64,000 nt of DNA. It comes from Streptomyces maremycinicus (GTDB taxonomy: Bacteria > Actinomycetota > Actinomycetes > Streptomycetales > Streptomycetaceae). The stretch is from positions 495,682 through 559,681 of the forward strand of contig NZ_BBYG01000009.1 of NCBI RefSeq assembly GCF_001184025.1, given 5' to 3'. The notes beneath the pieces were generated by a model. The model saw only the letters and a program-made list of their open reading frames with translations, was not told the origin of the DNA and searched no databases. Shown here piece by piece: positions 44,701 through 52,004 of this stretch. The position numbers were made by a program, and so were the translations under genes. Positions within the stretch are counted from its first letter, which is position 1; each line of letters opens with the position of its first letter.

Positions 44701-45221
44701 TAGCGCTGGAGCCGGCGTAATGCGCGCTGGAGTTCGAGCGGGGCGGGCAGCACGGGGGCGGCGGGTACGCCCACCGGAAGCGCGGCGGCCCGCCCGGCGC
44801 CACGGGTGCGCTCCGCGCCGTCCTGCGGGACCGGGTACAGGCTCACCCGCCCCTCGGTCCCCACCTCCGGCGGCGGCCGCTCCGGACGTTCGGCGCGGTC
44901 CCCCGGCGGCCGTCCGTCCCCGTCCCGGCGCGGTCCGCCGTCGAGCCGGGGCGTGGGCCGGCCGCCGGTGCCGACGGGTGGGTCCTCCGGGTCGGCGGCC
45001 TCCGCCGGCCGGGTCCAGCGGGCCAGCCAGAGCGCGTCGCACAACTGCGGCACATCGGGGTCGAGTCCGACGTCACGCAACCGCGCGACGAGTTCGGCGA
45101 GCGGATCGCCGCCGCGCGCTACGGGTGTCGCGGCGTCGCCGGGCTCGACGGGTCCGCCCGGGGTGCCGGGACGGCGGCCGTCGGGCGGGACGGGTCCGTG
45201 GCGGGCCGCTGCGTCGGGCAT
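41748..45221 (-). CDS. SAV_2336-type vWA protein with C-terminal helical repeats
   Basis: A 1157-residue multidomain protein. The N-terminal 50 residues (PLAELVARLRDVGLDPDVPQ, then DALWLARW) match the SAV_2336 N-terminal type. A von Willebrand A domain follows with an intact-looking MIDAS DASSSMRVWD near residue 218 and VLFVSDCAGPLW. The middle has winged-helix-like and acidic linkers with His/Asp/Gly repeats near residues 565-585. The C-terminal half is TPR-like (for example AEWGEALLRLAGIQ). Start ATG 45221 is 7 bp after the MoxR gene and the stop is 25 bp before the precursor gene. Predicted partner of MoxR in a vWA-MoxR-VMAP ternary system. Confidence 0.85.
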   Translation of the reverse strand: MPDAAARHGPVPPDGRRPGTPGGPVEPGDAATPVARGGDPLAELVARLRDVGLDPDVPQLCDALWLARWTRPAEAADPEDPPVGTGGRPTPRLDGGPRRDGDGRPPGDRAERPERPPPEVGTEGRVSLYPVPQDGAERTRGAGRAAALPVGVPAAPVLPAPLELQRALRRLQRYRSPAPPLRMRLDETATAERSAQAGGLIMPVHRPVTRGDARLQLVLDASSSMRVWDRLFVELQQVFGQLGAFSDIQVSHLHQGPEGEPAVSRSPDAYAAPLHSADRLSDPTGRRIVLFVSDCAGPLWHSGHAHRLLHHLSRQGPVAVLQPLPQRLWNRTRLPVLFCELSRGETLGGAAALRVRTPSGAAPEARRGALPVPVLPPEPVALGAWARLLSGAGAGPVPGAVGWVRADQPAAPAARADRRRTPFERVSRFSSSASPAAGRLAVYLAAAPLCLPVMQLVQRTMLPDSGPAELAEVLVGGLVTRASEEYADGGAQWYRIEPDVRDALLSRLGRDEAMLVLKHCSEYIEQRFGKGGPNFPALALAQLGDGGTGRPAGPATRPDDGRPDDGRLGDHADHADHGDHGDNNGNGDEAPVPQPFAEVAARVLRRFMPLPEQFESPGIRTGPGQPADRPTHQAVRRVRALIERFDSEGMIQDVIDAVQLLRGATERERASADPELWAEYAHCTLRLWEVQGGDDLLQEAEAAAERATAHPRRLRERAVLARVLHAAATDRRRRGDRTGALDLLRRADREYAVACAAPGLDEHQALKLTLERVRALDAQWRLGGDSALLQGAVGMLEAFADVWPDRRQRPPELPLEHGRILLRLSGATADPVQARLYAEQGAQSLRNALDTGTEPYSAESARTRVRILLDLVDALLRAGGPLDDAQSRVDEALALVREQGRRASLLARAGRIAVARYAESGEPAELETAADRFAQAAQRMSRDAPAHADVLAEWGEALLRLAGIQSGARAQEVLSRAIRVLRDCRMETPAGSRQVAHRLLLLGRALMLRYRARGDRVDLREAEHLFGLAAADAGDPLLAARCRLELGQVQFEAYRSLRRPARLDLAVDAFRDASEAAREAEGVAETDRRRQEAVQTGAQAHHWRGMSYEAAARPRAAREAYRAARAEWSRLPEGSLVTDGPTARDTAQRLAALERAT

Positions 45222-45228
45222 CAGGCCC

Positions 45229-46251
45229 TCACCTCGGGCGGTCGAGTCGCTGGATGAGCAGGTCGGCCAGGCGGTCCCGACTGGGCGGCGCGGCCGCGTC
45301 GGTGAGGTAGATCGCGTTCAGCAACTGGTCCGCCGCGAGGAGTTCACTGCGCGAGCGCTCCAGGAACCGGGTGATCAGATCGTCGCCCGCGCGCGCCGCC
45401 TCGTCACCGAGATGCGCGCGGACGAAGGTGGCGAGCCGGTTGTGGTCGGGGCGCCCCAGCTCCAGGTGGATGCACCGGCGCATCAGCGGGGCGGGGAAGT
45501 CGCGCTCCCCGTTGCTGGTGAGCACGACGAACGGGAAGGCGCGGCAGCGCACGCGGCCGTCCCGCACCCGGACCTTCACCCCGTCGGCGGTCAGCACCTC
45601 CGCCTCGCCGTCCGGCAGCCGGTCGGCGATGCGCTCCAGCTCGGGGATCGCGAACTCGCCCTCCTCCAGGACGTTCAACAGGTCGTTGGGCAGGTCGATG
45701 TCGCTCTTGTCCAGCTCGTCGATGAGCAGCACGCGCGGGGTGTCGGAGGGCAGCAGCGCGGTGCCGAGCGGTCCGAGCCGGATGTAGCTGCCGATGCCCT
45801 CGACCGCGCCCGGCGAGCCCGCCGCCGACCCGAACCCGCCCTGCGCGGCGATCTGCACGTCCTGGAGCCGGGCGATCGCGTCGTAGTGGTACAGCCCGTC
45901 CTGGAGCGCGGACCGGCTCACGATCGACCAGCGCAGCACCTGGCCGAGGCCCAGTTCGTACGCCACCGAGTGGGCGAGCGTGCTCTTGCCCGCGCCGGGG
46001 CTGCCCGTGACGAGCAGCGGACGGCGCAGATACAGCGCCGCGTTGATCATCTCCAGCTCCTCGGCGCCCGGCCGGTGCAGTTCCGCCAGGTGCCGGTGCG
46101 CGCCGAGCCTGCGGTCCTCGGACCCGTCGCCCGAGCCAGCCGCGTCGCGGCTGGTGAAGTCCCGCCAGGGCGGCGGATCGGGCAGCCGCTCGATCCCGTC
46201 GTGCGGTTCGCCGGCGCCTCGGTAGATGAGCCACTCACTGGATTCGGTCAT
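45229..46251 (-). CDS. MoxR-type AAA+ ATPase
   Basis: A 340-residue MoxR AAA+ ATPase. Walker A GSPGAGKST (83-91), Walker B VLLIDELDKSDIDLPNDLL, sensor 1 VLTSNGERDFPAPLMRRC with the arginine finger region, and a C-terminal lid (DLITRFLERSRSELLAADQL). The MoxR-typical acidic surface insert ADGVKVRVRDG is present. It sits between the trypsin-VMAP-like gene (109 bp upstream) and the vWA gene (7 bp downstream), the defining order of vWA-MoxR-VMAP conflict systems. It probably powers conformational coupling between the sensor and the protease effector. Confidence 0.92.
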   Translation of the reverse strand: MTESSEWLIYRGAGEPHDGIERLPDPPPWRDFTSRDAAGSGDGSEDRRLGAHRHLAELHRPGAEELEMINAALYLRRPLLVTGSPGAGKSTLAHSVAYELGLGQVLRWSIVSRSALQDGLYHYDAIARLQDVQIAAQGGFGSAAGSPGAVEGIGSYIRLGPLGTALLPSDTPRVLLIDELDKSDIDLPNDLLNVLEEGEFAIPELERIADRLPDGEAEVLTADGVKVRVRDGRVRCRAFPFVVLTSNGERDFPAPLMRRCIHLELGRPDHNRLATFVRAHLGDEAARAGDDLITRFLERSRSELLAADQLLNAIYLTDAAAPPSRDRLADLLIQRLDRPR

Positions 46252-46360
46252 GATCCGGTCCTCGTCACTCGTCCACCGCCGCGGCCGTCCGAACGTGCAT
46301 CACGTTATCCATCCTGGAGGTGCCTGGTAAGAGGCCGGCCGGCCCCGCGAGCGGGTGGGT

Positions 46361-48643
46361 TCAAGGGGCCTCCAGCAGGTCTCCAGTACCGGGCAGTGGC
46401 TGGTGGGGGTCGTCGTACAGCAGGGCGACGCCGTCGGCCCAGAAGGACTCCGTGCGGCCCGCGCGCAGCCGCATCCGGAGCTCGTGCACCGCCTCGGGCA
46501 GCTGCTGCGCGCTGGGCGGTTCGGCGACGCCGTCGATCGTGCCGCGGTGGAACTCCCCGCAGACGGCGTCGGCCCGGCCGCGCCGCCGGCGCCACAGGGC
46601 CACGCCGTAGCCGCCGAGCACGATCCGGGCGAGCGCCTCCGCGTCGTCCTCGTAGCGCAGGTCGCCGTAACGGCAGAGCACCGGGACGGTGCCGTGCGAC
46701 AGGGCGCGCAGCTGCTCGACGGTCGGTACGGGTTTGCGCAACCCCTCGTCGCAGTCCAGGACTTCGGCCCTGGCGCGGTGCGCGTGCAGCCAGCGCCACC
46801 GGGCCCGCCGCTCCGCGTCGAGCTCGTCCAGCTCGTCCAGGTCGCCCGGGCGGTCCAGCCCGTCCAGGCCGCTCGAGTCGTGGGCACCGTCGGCGCCGTG
46901 GGCCCGGGCCGGGCCGACCGGTCCTCCCCCGCCGTACGCGCCGAACGCCTCGTCGGGCAGCCGGTCGCGGTCGGCGCAGCGCACGACGACCGGCCGCAGC
47001 GCCCCCAACGGCTCCTGCCCGGGCGCGAGTCGCCAGGTGTCGACCTCCAGGCCGAGCAACGCGTGCGGCAGCGCCACCTGGAGGAGGGCCGGCCTGCCGG
47101 GCTCGTCGCAGTGGCGGAAGGCCTCCCCGAGGGGCCCCGCGAGGTGCGCGGGCAGGTCGGCCAGCAAGGTGCGCTCGGTCTGGTGCAGCCGGACCACCTC
47201 GCCGCCGGGCGCGGCCACGGAGACCGACCAGTCGCAGCGGTCCGGCTCCCAGCCGCGCCGCACCAGTTCGAGCAGGGCGGAGGGCCGGGCCACACTGCCG
47301 ACGCGGCGGGCACGCGCGCGTGCGTCGGGCGCGTCCTGCCGGTGGGGCCTGCGCCCGCCGGGCCCGCGCACCGGGCGGAGCCCGCCGGAGACCGTGTCGG
47401 GGACGTCGTGCTCCGCCTCGTCCCGCCGGCGCAGCCGCTCGATCCGCTGCTCGGCGAGACCGGACCGGTAGCGGGCGCTCAGCCGCTGCGCGGCCTGCCA
47501 CACCCAGACCCACAGGGCTTTCTCGGCGTCCGGGGTACTGGGCACGACGAACGGGCGCGGGGCCGACATCGCCCGCATCGCGTAGTCCAGGACGAGTTCC
47601 AGCGCCCCGTCGTCGCTCGCGCTCTCGTACAGCGCGCCCAGGCCGTCGCGCCAGCCGCGCGGTGCGGGCAGGGGGGTGGGGGCCTGGAGGTCGGGGAGGG
47701 AGTCGAGGATGTCCAGCAGACCACGGGTGCTCTCGGGCGGCGGGAGTTCGGCGAGCCGGCCCAGCAGCTGGATCCGCTCGTCCGGGCTGAGGGTGCGCCC
47801 CGGCCGCGCGCCGAGCCTGCCCTGTACGTCGGTCCAGGTCTGCCGCCGGGAGGCGGGATGACGCTGGCGGTCGCGGTGGTAGCGGTCGTGGGCGTGGAAG
47901 ACGGCCTGGTAGAGGTCGGTGTGCTCGGCGGGCACCGCCTGCGCGGGGACCCGCAGGGTGCGCAGCTGCTCGATCCCGGTGGACGTGCCGCCGGGACGGT
48001 GGTCGGAGCGCGCCTTCAGCACACCGATCACCTCGCCGCGCTCGGGGTCGATCACCGGGCCGCCCGAGACGCCGTACGGCAGGTCGTTGTCGCCGAGTCG
48101 CATCTGCACGTCCGAGGACCAGCCGCCGATGGTGCCCTGCACGGTCAGCGTGCCGTCCATGACCTGTAAGCGGCCCTCGTTCTCGGTCCAGCCGGCGTAC
48201 AGCACCCGGCCCTCGCCGTAGTACGCCGCCGGACGCTCGGAGACGTACACGCACTCGTGGTCGTCGACCGGCTCGGTCAGCTGGACCAGGGCGAGGTCCG
48301 GGGCGGGCCAGTTGCCCGCGGACAGGGCCCGCCCGGCGCCGTCGGCCCGGTCGGGAAGGGTCGCCACCACCCGGCCGGGGGCGGTGGACGTGCCCCGCCC
48401 GGGTGCCGTCTCGTAGACCACCGCGACCTCGCCCCCCTCCCCGCCCCAAGCCACATGTGCGCAGGTCAGAACCCAGTTCGGGGCGACGAAGAAGCCGCTC
48501 CCGAGGAACGTGCCGGGCTCCTCCAGGGCATACCCGACGACCGGGCGATGAATGCGCACGGTCGCCGCCACGACGAGTCCACGCAGTGCACGACGGGCCG
48601 CATCGAACGCGTTCGATGCGCCCGGGGCGTGCCCGCCCGTCAT
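46361..48643 (-). CDS. Trypsin-like serine protease fused to VMAP-type C-terminal region
   Basis: A 760-residue protein with an N-terminal trypsin-fold protease. The full catalytic triad is visible: His63 in WVLTCAHVAW, Asp116 in PAPDLALVQL, Ser193 in PYGVSGGPVIDP. There is no signal peptide, so it should act inside the cell. A helical middle segment (residues about 270-410) and a C-terminal region with WSVSVAAPGGEVVRLHQTER and RWLHAHRARAEVLDCDEGL resemble the VMAP C-terminal region of vWA-MoxR-associated proteins. Start ATG 48643 overlaps the Trypco1-like gene stop by 4 bp. Candidate effector that becomes active when the MoxR/vWA pair senses its trigger. Confidence 0.88.
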   Translation of the reverse strand: MTGGHAPGASNAFDAARRALRGLVVAATVRIHRPVVGYALEEPGTFLGSGFFVAPNWVLTCAHVAWGGEGGEVAVVYETAPGRGTSTAPGRVVATLPDRADGAGRALSAGNWPAPDLALVQLTEPVDDHECVYVSERPAAYYGEGRVLYAGWTENEGRLQVMDGTLTVQGTIGGWSSDVQMRLGDNDLPYGVSGGPVIDPERGEVIGVLKARSDHRPGGTSTGIEQLRTLRVPAQAVPAEHTDLYQAVFHAHDRYHRDRQRHPASRRQTWTDVQGRLGARPGRTLSPDERIQLLGRLAELPPPESTRGLLDILDSLPDLQAPTPLPAPRGWRDGLGALYESASDDGALELVLDYAMRAMSAPRPFVVPSTPDAEKALWVWVWQAAQRLSARYRSGLAEQRIERLRRRDEAEHDVPDTVSGGLRPVRGPGGRRPHRQDAPDARARARRVGSVARPSALLELVRRGWEPDRCDWSVSVAAPGGEVVRLHQTERTLLADLPAHLAGPLGEAFRHCDEPGRPALLQVALPHALLGLEVDTWRLAPGQEPLGALRPVVVRCADRDRLPDEAFGAYGGGGPVGPARAHGADGAHDSSGLDGLDRPGDLDELDELDAERRARWRWLHAHRARAEVLDCDEGLRKPVPTVEQLRALSHGTVPVLCRYGDLRYEDDAEALARIVLGGYGVALWRRRRGRADAVCGEFHRGTIDGVAEPPSAQQLPEAVHELRMRLRAGRTESFWADGVALLYDDPHQPLPGTGDLLEAP

Positions 48644-49146
48644 TCCGCGCCCCCGCCCACGGTGCCGTCGGCGCCCCCGTGCATCGGCGCGCCGGGGGAC
48701 GCGCCCGCGTGCCGGACACCGTCCTCGTCGGACGACGAGCCGTCCCGCGCGCGGGCGCCCGCGCCGGGGGGCGCGGGGGGTGAGGTGCCGAGGTCCGGTG
48801 GCCCGCTGTTCCAGGTGAGGGTGACCGTGATGCCGGCCTTGGCCTCTCCGTCGGCGAGCAGCCCGACGACCTTCCCGGCCTTGGCGGTCAGCTCGATGCC
48901 GAACTCGACGCTCACCTCGTCGGGCCGCACCGCGCGCAGCGGTTCCGCCAGCGACCGCGCGACCCCCGTGACGAGCGCGTGCAGGCTCTCCACGCTCGCC
49001 TCCACCCGCTCGGCGAACCCGGTGTCGCTGTACGACAGCCGCCCGGGCGGCGCGGTCAGCTCCCCCGCCCCCGAGATCCGGGCCCAGACGGGCGTCCCGT
49101 CCGGCAGCGCGATGCGCGCCACCCGTGTCACGTCCTCACCGCTCAT
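48640..49146 (-). CDS. Trypco1-like (CU044_2847-type) small protein, copy 2
   Basis: A 168-residue protein starting at ATG 49146 (MSGEDVTRVARI) with GGGGGAG upstream. The family core is clear: beta-strand PDGTPVWARISG, helix VEASVESLHALVTGVARSLA, and the signature RPDEVSVEFGIELTAKAGK followed by ITVTLTWNS. The last 45 residues are a disordered Gly/Ser/Asp-rich tail. It is the first gene of the minus-strand accessory cluster and overlaps the trypsin-VMAP-like gene by 4 bp. Trypco1 proteins co-occur with trypsin-armed conflict systems; the molecular role is unknown. Confidence 0.82.
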   Translation of the reverse strand: MSGEDVTRVARIALPDGTPVWARISGAGELTAPPGRLSYSDTGFAERVEASVESLHALVTGVARSLAEPLRAVRPDEVSVEFGIELTAKAGKVVGLLADGEAKAGITVTLTWNSGPPDLGTSPPAPPGAGARARDGSSSDEDGVRHAGASPGAPMHGGADGTVGGGAE

Positions 49147-49382
49147 GGCACTCCCCCGCCTCCCCGGTCCCCCCGGCCCCGCCCGTCCGTGGGCGGGCCT
49201 GCCGCGGGGGTTCCCGACCGCGCGAGGGCTCGGGCGGCCCGCGGGACGCCTTCCCCCTGCGCCTATCCTTTTCCTGTCCCCTCCCCACAGGAGAGCGGAT
49301 CTCTTCCTCCCCTCGCAGGAACAAGGGTCCTTCCCCCGAGGGGGGATCCCAATCCCTGCAACCGACCCACGGAGCACGATCC

Positions 49383-49565
49383 ATGTACTTCACCGATCGC
49401 GGAATCGAGGAACTCGAGAAGCGGCGCGGCGAGGAGGAGGTCACCTTCGAGTGGCTCGCCGAGCAGCTGCGGACGTTCGTCGACCTGAATCCGGACTTCG
49501 AGGTGCCGGTGGAGCGGCTGGCGACATGGCTGGCACGGCTGGACGACGACGAGGACGACGAGTAG
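49383..49565 (+). CDS. DUF6104-type small protein
   Basis: A 60-residue acidic protein starting at ATG 49383 with GGAG upstream. The sequence MYFTDRGIEELEKRRGEEEV followed by LAEQLRTFVDLNPDFEVP matches the DUF6104 family conserved in Streptomyces, and it ends in a poly-Asp/Glu tail. It is too short for a catalytic domain. It is divergent from the 13-gene minus-strand cluster, sharing a 236-bp intergenic region, and has its own terminator. Function unknown. Confidence 0.85.
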   Translation: MYFTDRGIEELEKRRGEEEVTFEWLAEQLRTFVDLNPDFEVPVERLATWLARLDDDEDDE

Positions 49566-49591
49566 GCCGTACGTTCGCGACGGTTCGCCTG

Positions 49592-49616
49592 AGGGGCGCC
49601 CTGGGGGCGCCCCTTT
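49592..49616 (+). terminator. Rho-independent-type terminator after the DUF6104 gene
   Basis: 10-bp stem AGGGGCGCCC / GGGCGCCCCT with a 3-nt loop, followed by TTT. Confidence 0.82.
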
Positions 49617-49650
49617 CGCGTACCCGGGGGCGACCACCGGAACGGGTGTC

Positions 49651-49703
49651 TTGACTTTCCTTGCCCGCGATATATCGTGTTTTACGTGAGACGCGATATG
49701 GCG
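49651..49703 (+). promoter_or_regulatory. Promoter with repeated GCGATAT operator-like sites (DUF4097/padR operon)
   Basis: TTGACT at 49651-49656 is a good -35 and TATCGT at 49673-49678 a plausible -10 (16-bp spacer). The -10 overlaps the near-palindrome CGCGATATATCG (49666-49677), and GCGATAT recurs at 49693-49699, 26 bp later. AT-rich palindromes over a promoter upstream of a PadR gene suggest autoregulation. Confidence 0.6.
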
Positions 49704-49735
49704 TGTCGTGTCGCTGTCGTGGAGGAGGTCCGCAC

Positions 49736-50743
49736 ATGTCCGAGTGGTCCGTCGCCGAGCCGAGGAAGCTCACCTTCGACGAGCCCGTGAGCGAACTGCG
49801 CGTGCGCATCGTCGACGGCACCGTGAACATCGTGGGCGCCGAGGAGGGTCCGGCCCGCCTGGAGATCTCCCGGATCGAGGGACCGCCCCTGGTGGTGAGC
49901 CACCATCAGGGGAATCTGACGGTGGCGTACGAGGACCTGCCCTGGAAGGGCTTCCTCAAGTGGCTCGACCGCAAGGGCTGGCGGCGCAGCGCGGTGGTCT
50001 CCCTGGCCGTGCCGGCCGGCACCCGCGTGGAGGTGGGCGTGGTGAGCGCCGGTGCGGTGGTCTCCGGCATCGAGGGACCGGCCGAGGTGAAGGGGGTCAA
50101 CGGGGACACGACCCTGGTGGGGCTCGCGGGCCCGGTGCGCGCGGACACCGTCTCCGGCAGCGTGGAGGCCCAGGCCCTCACCGGCCACCTGCGCTTCAAT
50201 TCCGTGTCCGGCGACCTGACCGTGGTCGAGGCGGGCTCTTCCGTGAAGGCCGACTCCGTCAGCGGGTCGATGATCGTCGACCTCGACCTGACGAGCCGCC
50301 CCGCGAGCATCGACCTGACCAGCGTCTCGGGCGAGATCGCCATCCGGCTGCCCCATCCGGCGGACGCGCGGGTGGAGGCGAACACCGCGAGCGGCTCGGT
50401 CTCCAACGCCTTCGAGGACCTCCGGGTCAGCGGCCAGTGGGGCGCCAAGCGCGTCACCGGGCGGCTGGGCGCGGGCAACGGCAGCCTCAAGGCGACGACG
50501 GTCTCCGGCTCGATCGCCCTGCTGCGCCGCCCCCCGACGGAAGACGCACCGGACGACACGACAGCCGAGGCACGGCCGGAACCGGCAGCGGAACCGGCTC
50601 CGCGCTCGGCCCCGGCGGCCGGTCCGGAGGCGGAAGCACGCTCGGGCCGGCCCGCGGACTCGGGGGACAATGCCGTTTCCGGCCCGGGCGGCGAGAGCTC
50701 CGGCGACCCGGCCGACTGCACGACCGACAAGAAGGTGCTCTGA
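49736..50743 (+). CDS. DUF4097-type beta-repeat protein
   Basis: A 335-residue protein starting at ATG 49736 with GGAGGAGG 7 bp upstream. From about residue 80 it has the repeated SGS/SGD turns of a right-handed beta-helix typical of DUF4097 (VSAGAVVSGIEG, DTVSGSVEAQAL, NSVSGDLTVVE, DSVSGSMIVDL, TSVSGEIAIRL, NTASGSVSNAF, TTVSGSIALLR), followed by a disordered Pro/Ala/Glu-rich tail. No signal peptide or membrane anchor. Its stop is 1 bp before the PadR gene start, so the two are co-expressed. DUF4097/PadR pairs are often linked to envelope-stress responses; the role here is inferred. Confidence 0.88.
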   Translation: MSEWSVAEPRKLTFDEPVSELRVRIVDGTVNIVGAEEGPARLEISRIEGPPLVVSHHQGNLTVAYEDLPWKGFLKWLDRKGWRRSAVVSLAVPAGTRVEVGVVSAGAVVSGIEGPAEVKGVNGDTTLVGLAGPVRADTVSGSVEAQALTGHLRFNSVSGDLTVVEAGSSVKADSVSGSMIVDLDLTSRPASIDLTSVSGEIAIRLPHPADARVEANTASGSVSNAFEDLRVSGQWGAKRVTGRLGAGNGSLKATTVSGSIALLRRPPTEDAPDDTTAEARPEPAAEPAPRSAPAAGPEAEARSGRPADSGDNAVSGPGGESSGDPADCTTDKKVL

Positions 50744-50744
50744 C

Positions 50745-51947
50745 ATGCCTCCCGTCTTCGCCCACGGCCGTCTCCGTCTCTATCTGCTGAAGCTGCTGGA
50801 CGAAGCCCCGCGCCACGGCTACGAAGTGATCCGTCTCCTCGAGGAACGCTTCCACGGGCTGTACGCGCCGTCGGCGGGCACGGTCTACCCCCGGCTGGCC
50901 AAACTGGAGGCCGAGGGCCTGGTCACCCACACCACCGAGGGCGGCCGCAAGGTCTACGCCATCACCGACGCGGGCCGGGCCGAACTGGCGGACCGCAGCG
51001 GCGAACTGGCCGACCTCGAGCTGGAGATCCGCGAGTCCGTCGCCGAGCTGGCCGCCGAGATCCGGGCCGACGTACGCGGCGCGGCGGGCGATCTGCGGCG
51101 CGAGATGCGGGCGGCGGCCACCGAGGCACGCCAGGGCGCCGGGGCGGGTTCCGCGGAGCACGGCGAACCGGGTGAGTACGGCGAGTACGGCGACAAGGAG
51201 TCCTGGCGCGCCGCCAAGGAGGAGATGCGCCGCGTCAAGCAGGAGTGGAAGGAACAGGCGCGCCGGGCCAAGGACGAGAGCCGCCGCGCCCGCGAGGAGG
51301 CCCAGCGGGCCCGCCGCCAGGCCAAGGAGGCGCAGGAGCGGGCCCGCACCCAGGCCCAGGAAGAGGTGCAGCGCATCGCCCGCAGGGTCCAGGAACAGGT
51401 CCAGGACCACTTCGCCCGGGGCGACTGGCCGACCGGCGTCCGCGAGGGCCTGACGGAACTCGCCAAGGAGTTCGGGGACTTCGGCCGTGAGTACGGCAGG
51501 GACTTCGGCCGGGACTTCGGCTTCGGCCGCACCGGCACGACGGGCTCCACGACGACCACGGCGGGCCCGACGGCGACCACGGCAGACTCGACGGCGACCA
51601 CGCACCCGGAGGACTCGCGCACCGCGGAAGCCCCCGGCACCGCGAAGGAGCACGGCACCCCCGCGGCCTCCGGCCCCACCGACGCCCCCCGCCCCGCCGA
51701 GTACTCCCGCACCCCGGAGGACTTCCCCGCCGCGTACGAACCGGCCTGGGCCCACGAGGACACCCTCGAGGGCAGCGGCGGCGACCCGGCCCGTGACCTG
51801 GACCGCCTGCTCGACCGCTTCCGGGACGACATCCGCGACGCGGCCCGCGACCACGGCGTCACCGGCGACCAGCTCCGGGAGGCGCGCCGCCACCTGTCCA
51901 CGGCGGCGGCACACATCGGGGTGATCCTGCGGGTGCCGAAGCCCTGA
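50745..51947 (+). CDS. PadR family regulator with long charged C-terminal extension
   Basis: A 400-residue protein, far longer than the usual 110-200 for PadR. The N-terminal winged helix is clear: LRLYLLKLLDEAPRHGYEVI, then APSAGTVYPRLAKLEAEGLV and the wing GGRKVYAITDAGRAEL. Residues 85-235 form a highly charged coiled coil rich in Glu, Arg and Ala (KEEMRRVKQEWKEQARRAKD). A Thr/Ala/Pro low-complexity stretch follows, then a short folded C-terminal element (LDRLLDRFRDDIRDAARDHG). The promoter upstream of the partner gene has palindromic sites that this protein probably binds. Confidence 0.9.
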   Translation: MPPVFAHGRLRLYLLKLLDEAPRHGYEVIRLLEERFHGLYAPSAGTVYPRLAKLEAEGLVTHTTEGGRKVYAITDAGRAELADRSGELADLELEIRESVAELAAEIRADVRGAAGDLRREMRAAATEARQGAGAGSAEHGEPGEYGEYGDKESWRAAKEEMRRVKQEWKEQARRAKDESRRAREEAQRARRQAKEAQERARTQAQEEVQRIARRVQEQVQDHFARGDWPTGVREGLTELAKEFGDFGREYGRDFGRDFGFGRTGTTGSTTTTAGPTATTADSTATTHPEDSRTAEAPGTAKEHGTPAASGPTDAPRPAEYSRTPEDFPAAYEPAWAHEDTLEGSGGDPARDLDRLLDRFRDDIRDAARDHGVTGDQLREARRHLSTAAAHIGVILRVPKP

Positions 51948-51970
51948 CGCTCCCGCCCGGCACCGGGGGG

Positions 51971-51991
51971 GGCCGGCGGACCTCCCGCCGG
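51971..51991. terminator. Possible bidirectional hairpin terminator
   Basis: Inverted repeat CCGGCGG / CCGCCGG around a 5-nt loop, extendable with one bulge, between the convergent PadR and Clp-N genes. There is no T-run on either strand, so this is only a weak candidate. Confidence 0.45.
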
Positions 51992-52004
51992 GCCGGCCTT
52001 CGCC

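Noticed and set aside
41400..44720. Plus-strand open frame of 1106 codons opposite the vWA and precursor genes
   Set aside because: The vWA MIDAS, TPR and FxsA-like signatures are all on the minus strand; the plus frame has only low-complexity sequence.
27377..49146. Prophage or integrative element
   Set aside because: No integrase, terminase, capsid, relaxase, tRNA target or flanking direct repeats were seen, and codon bias matches the flanks.
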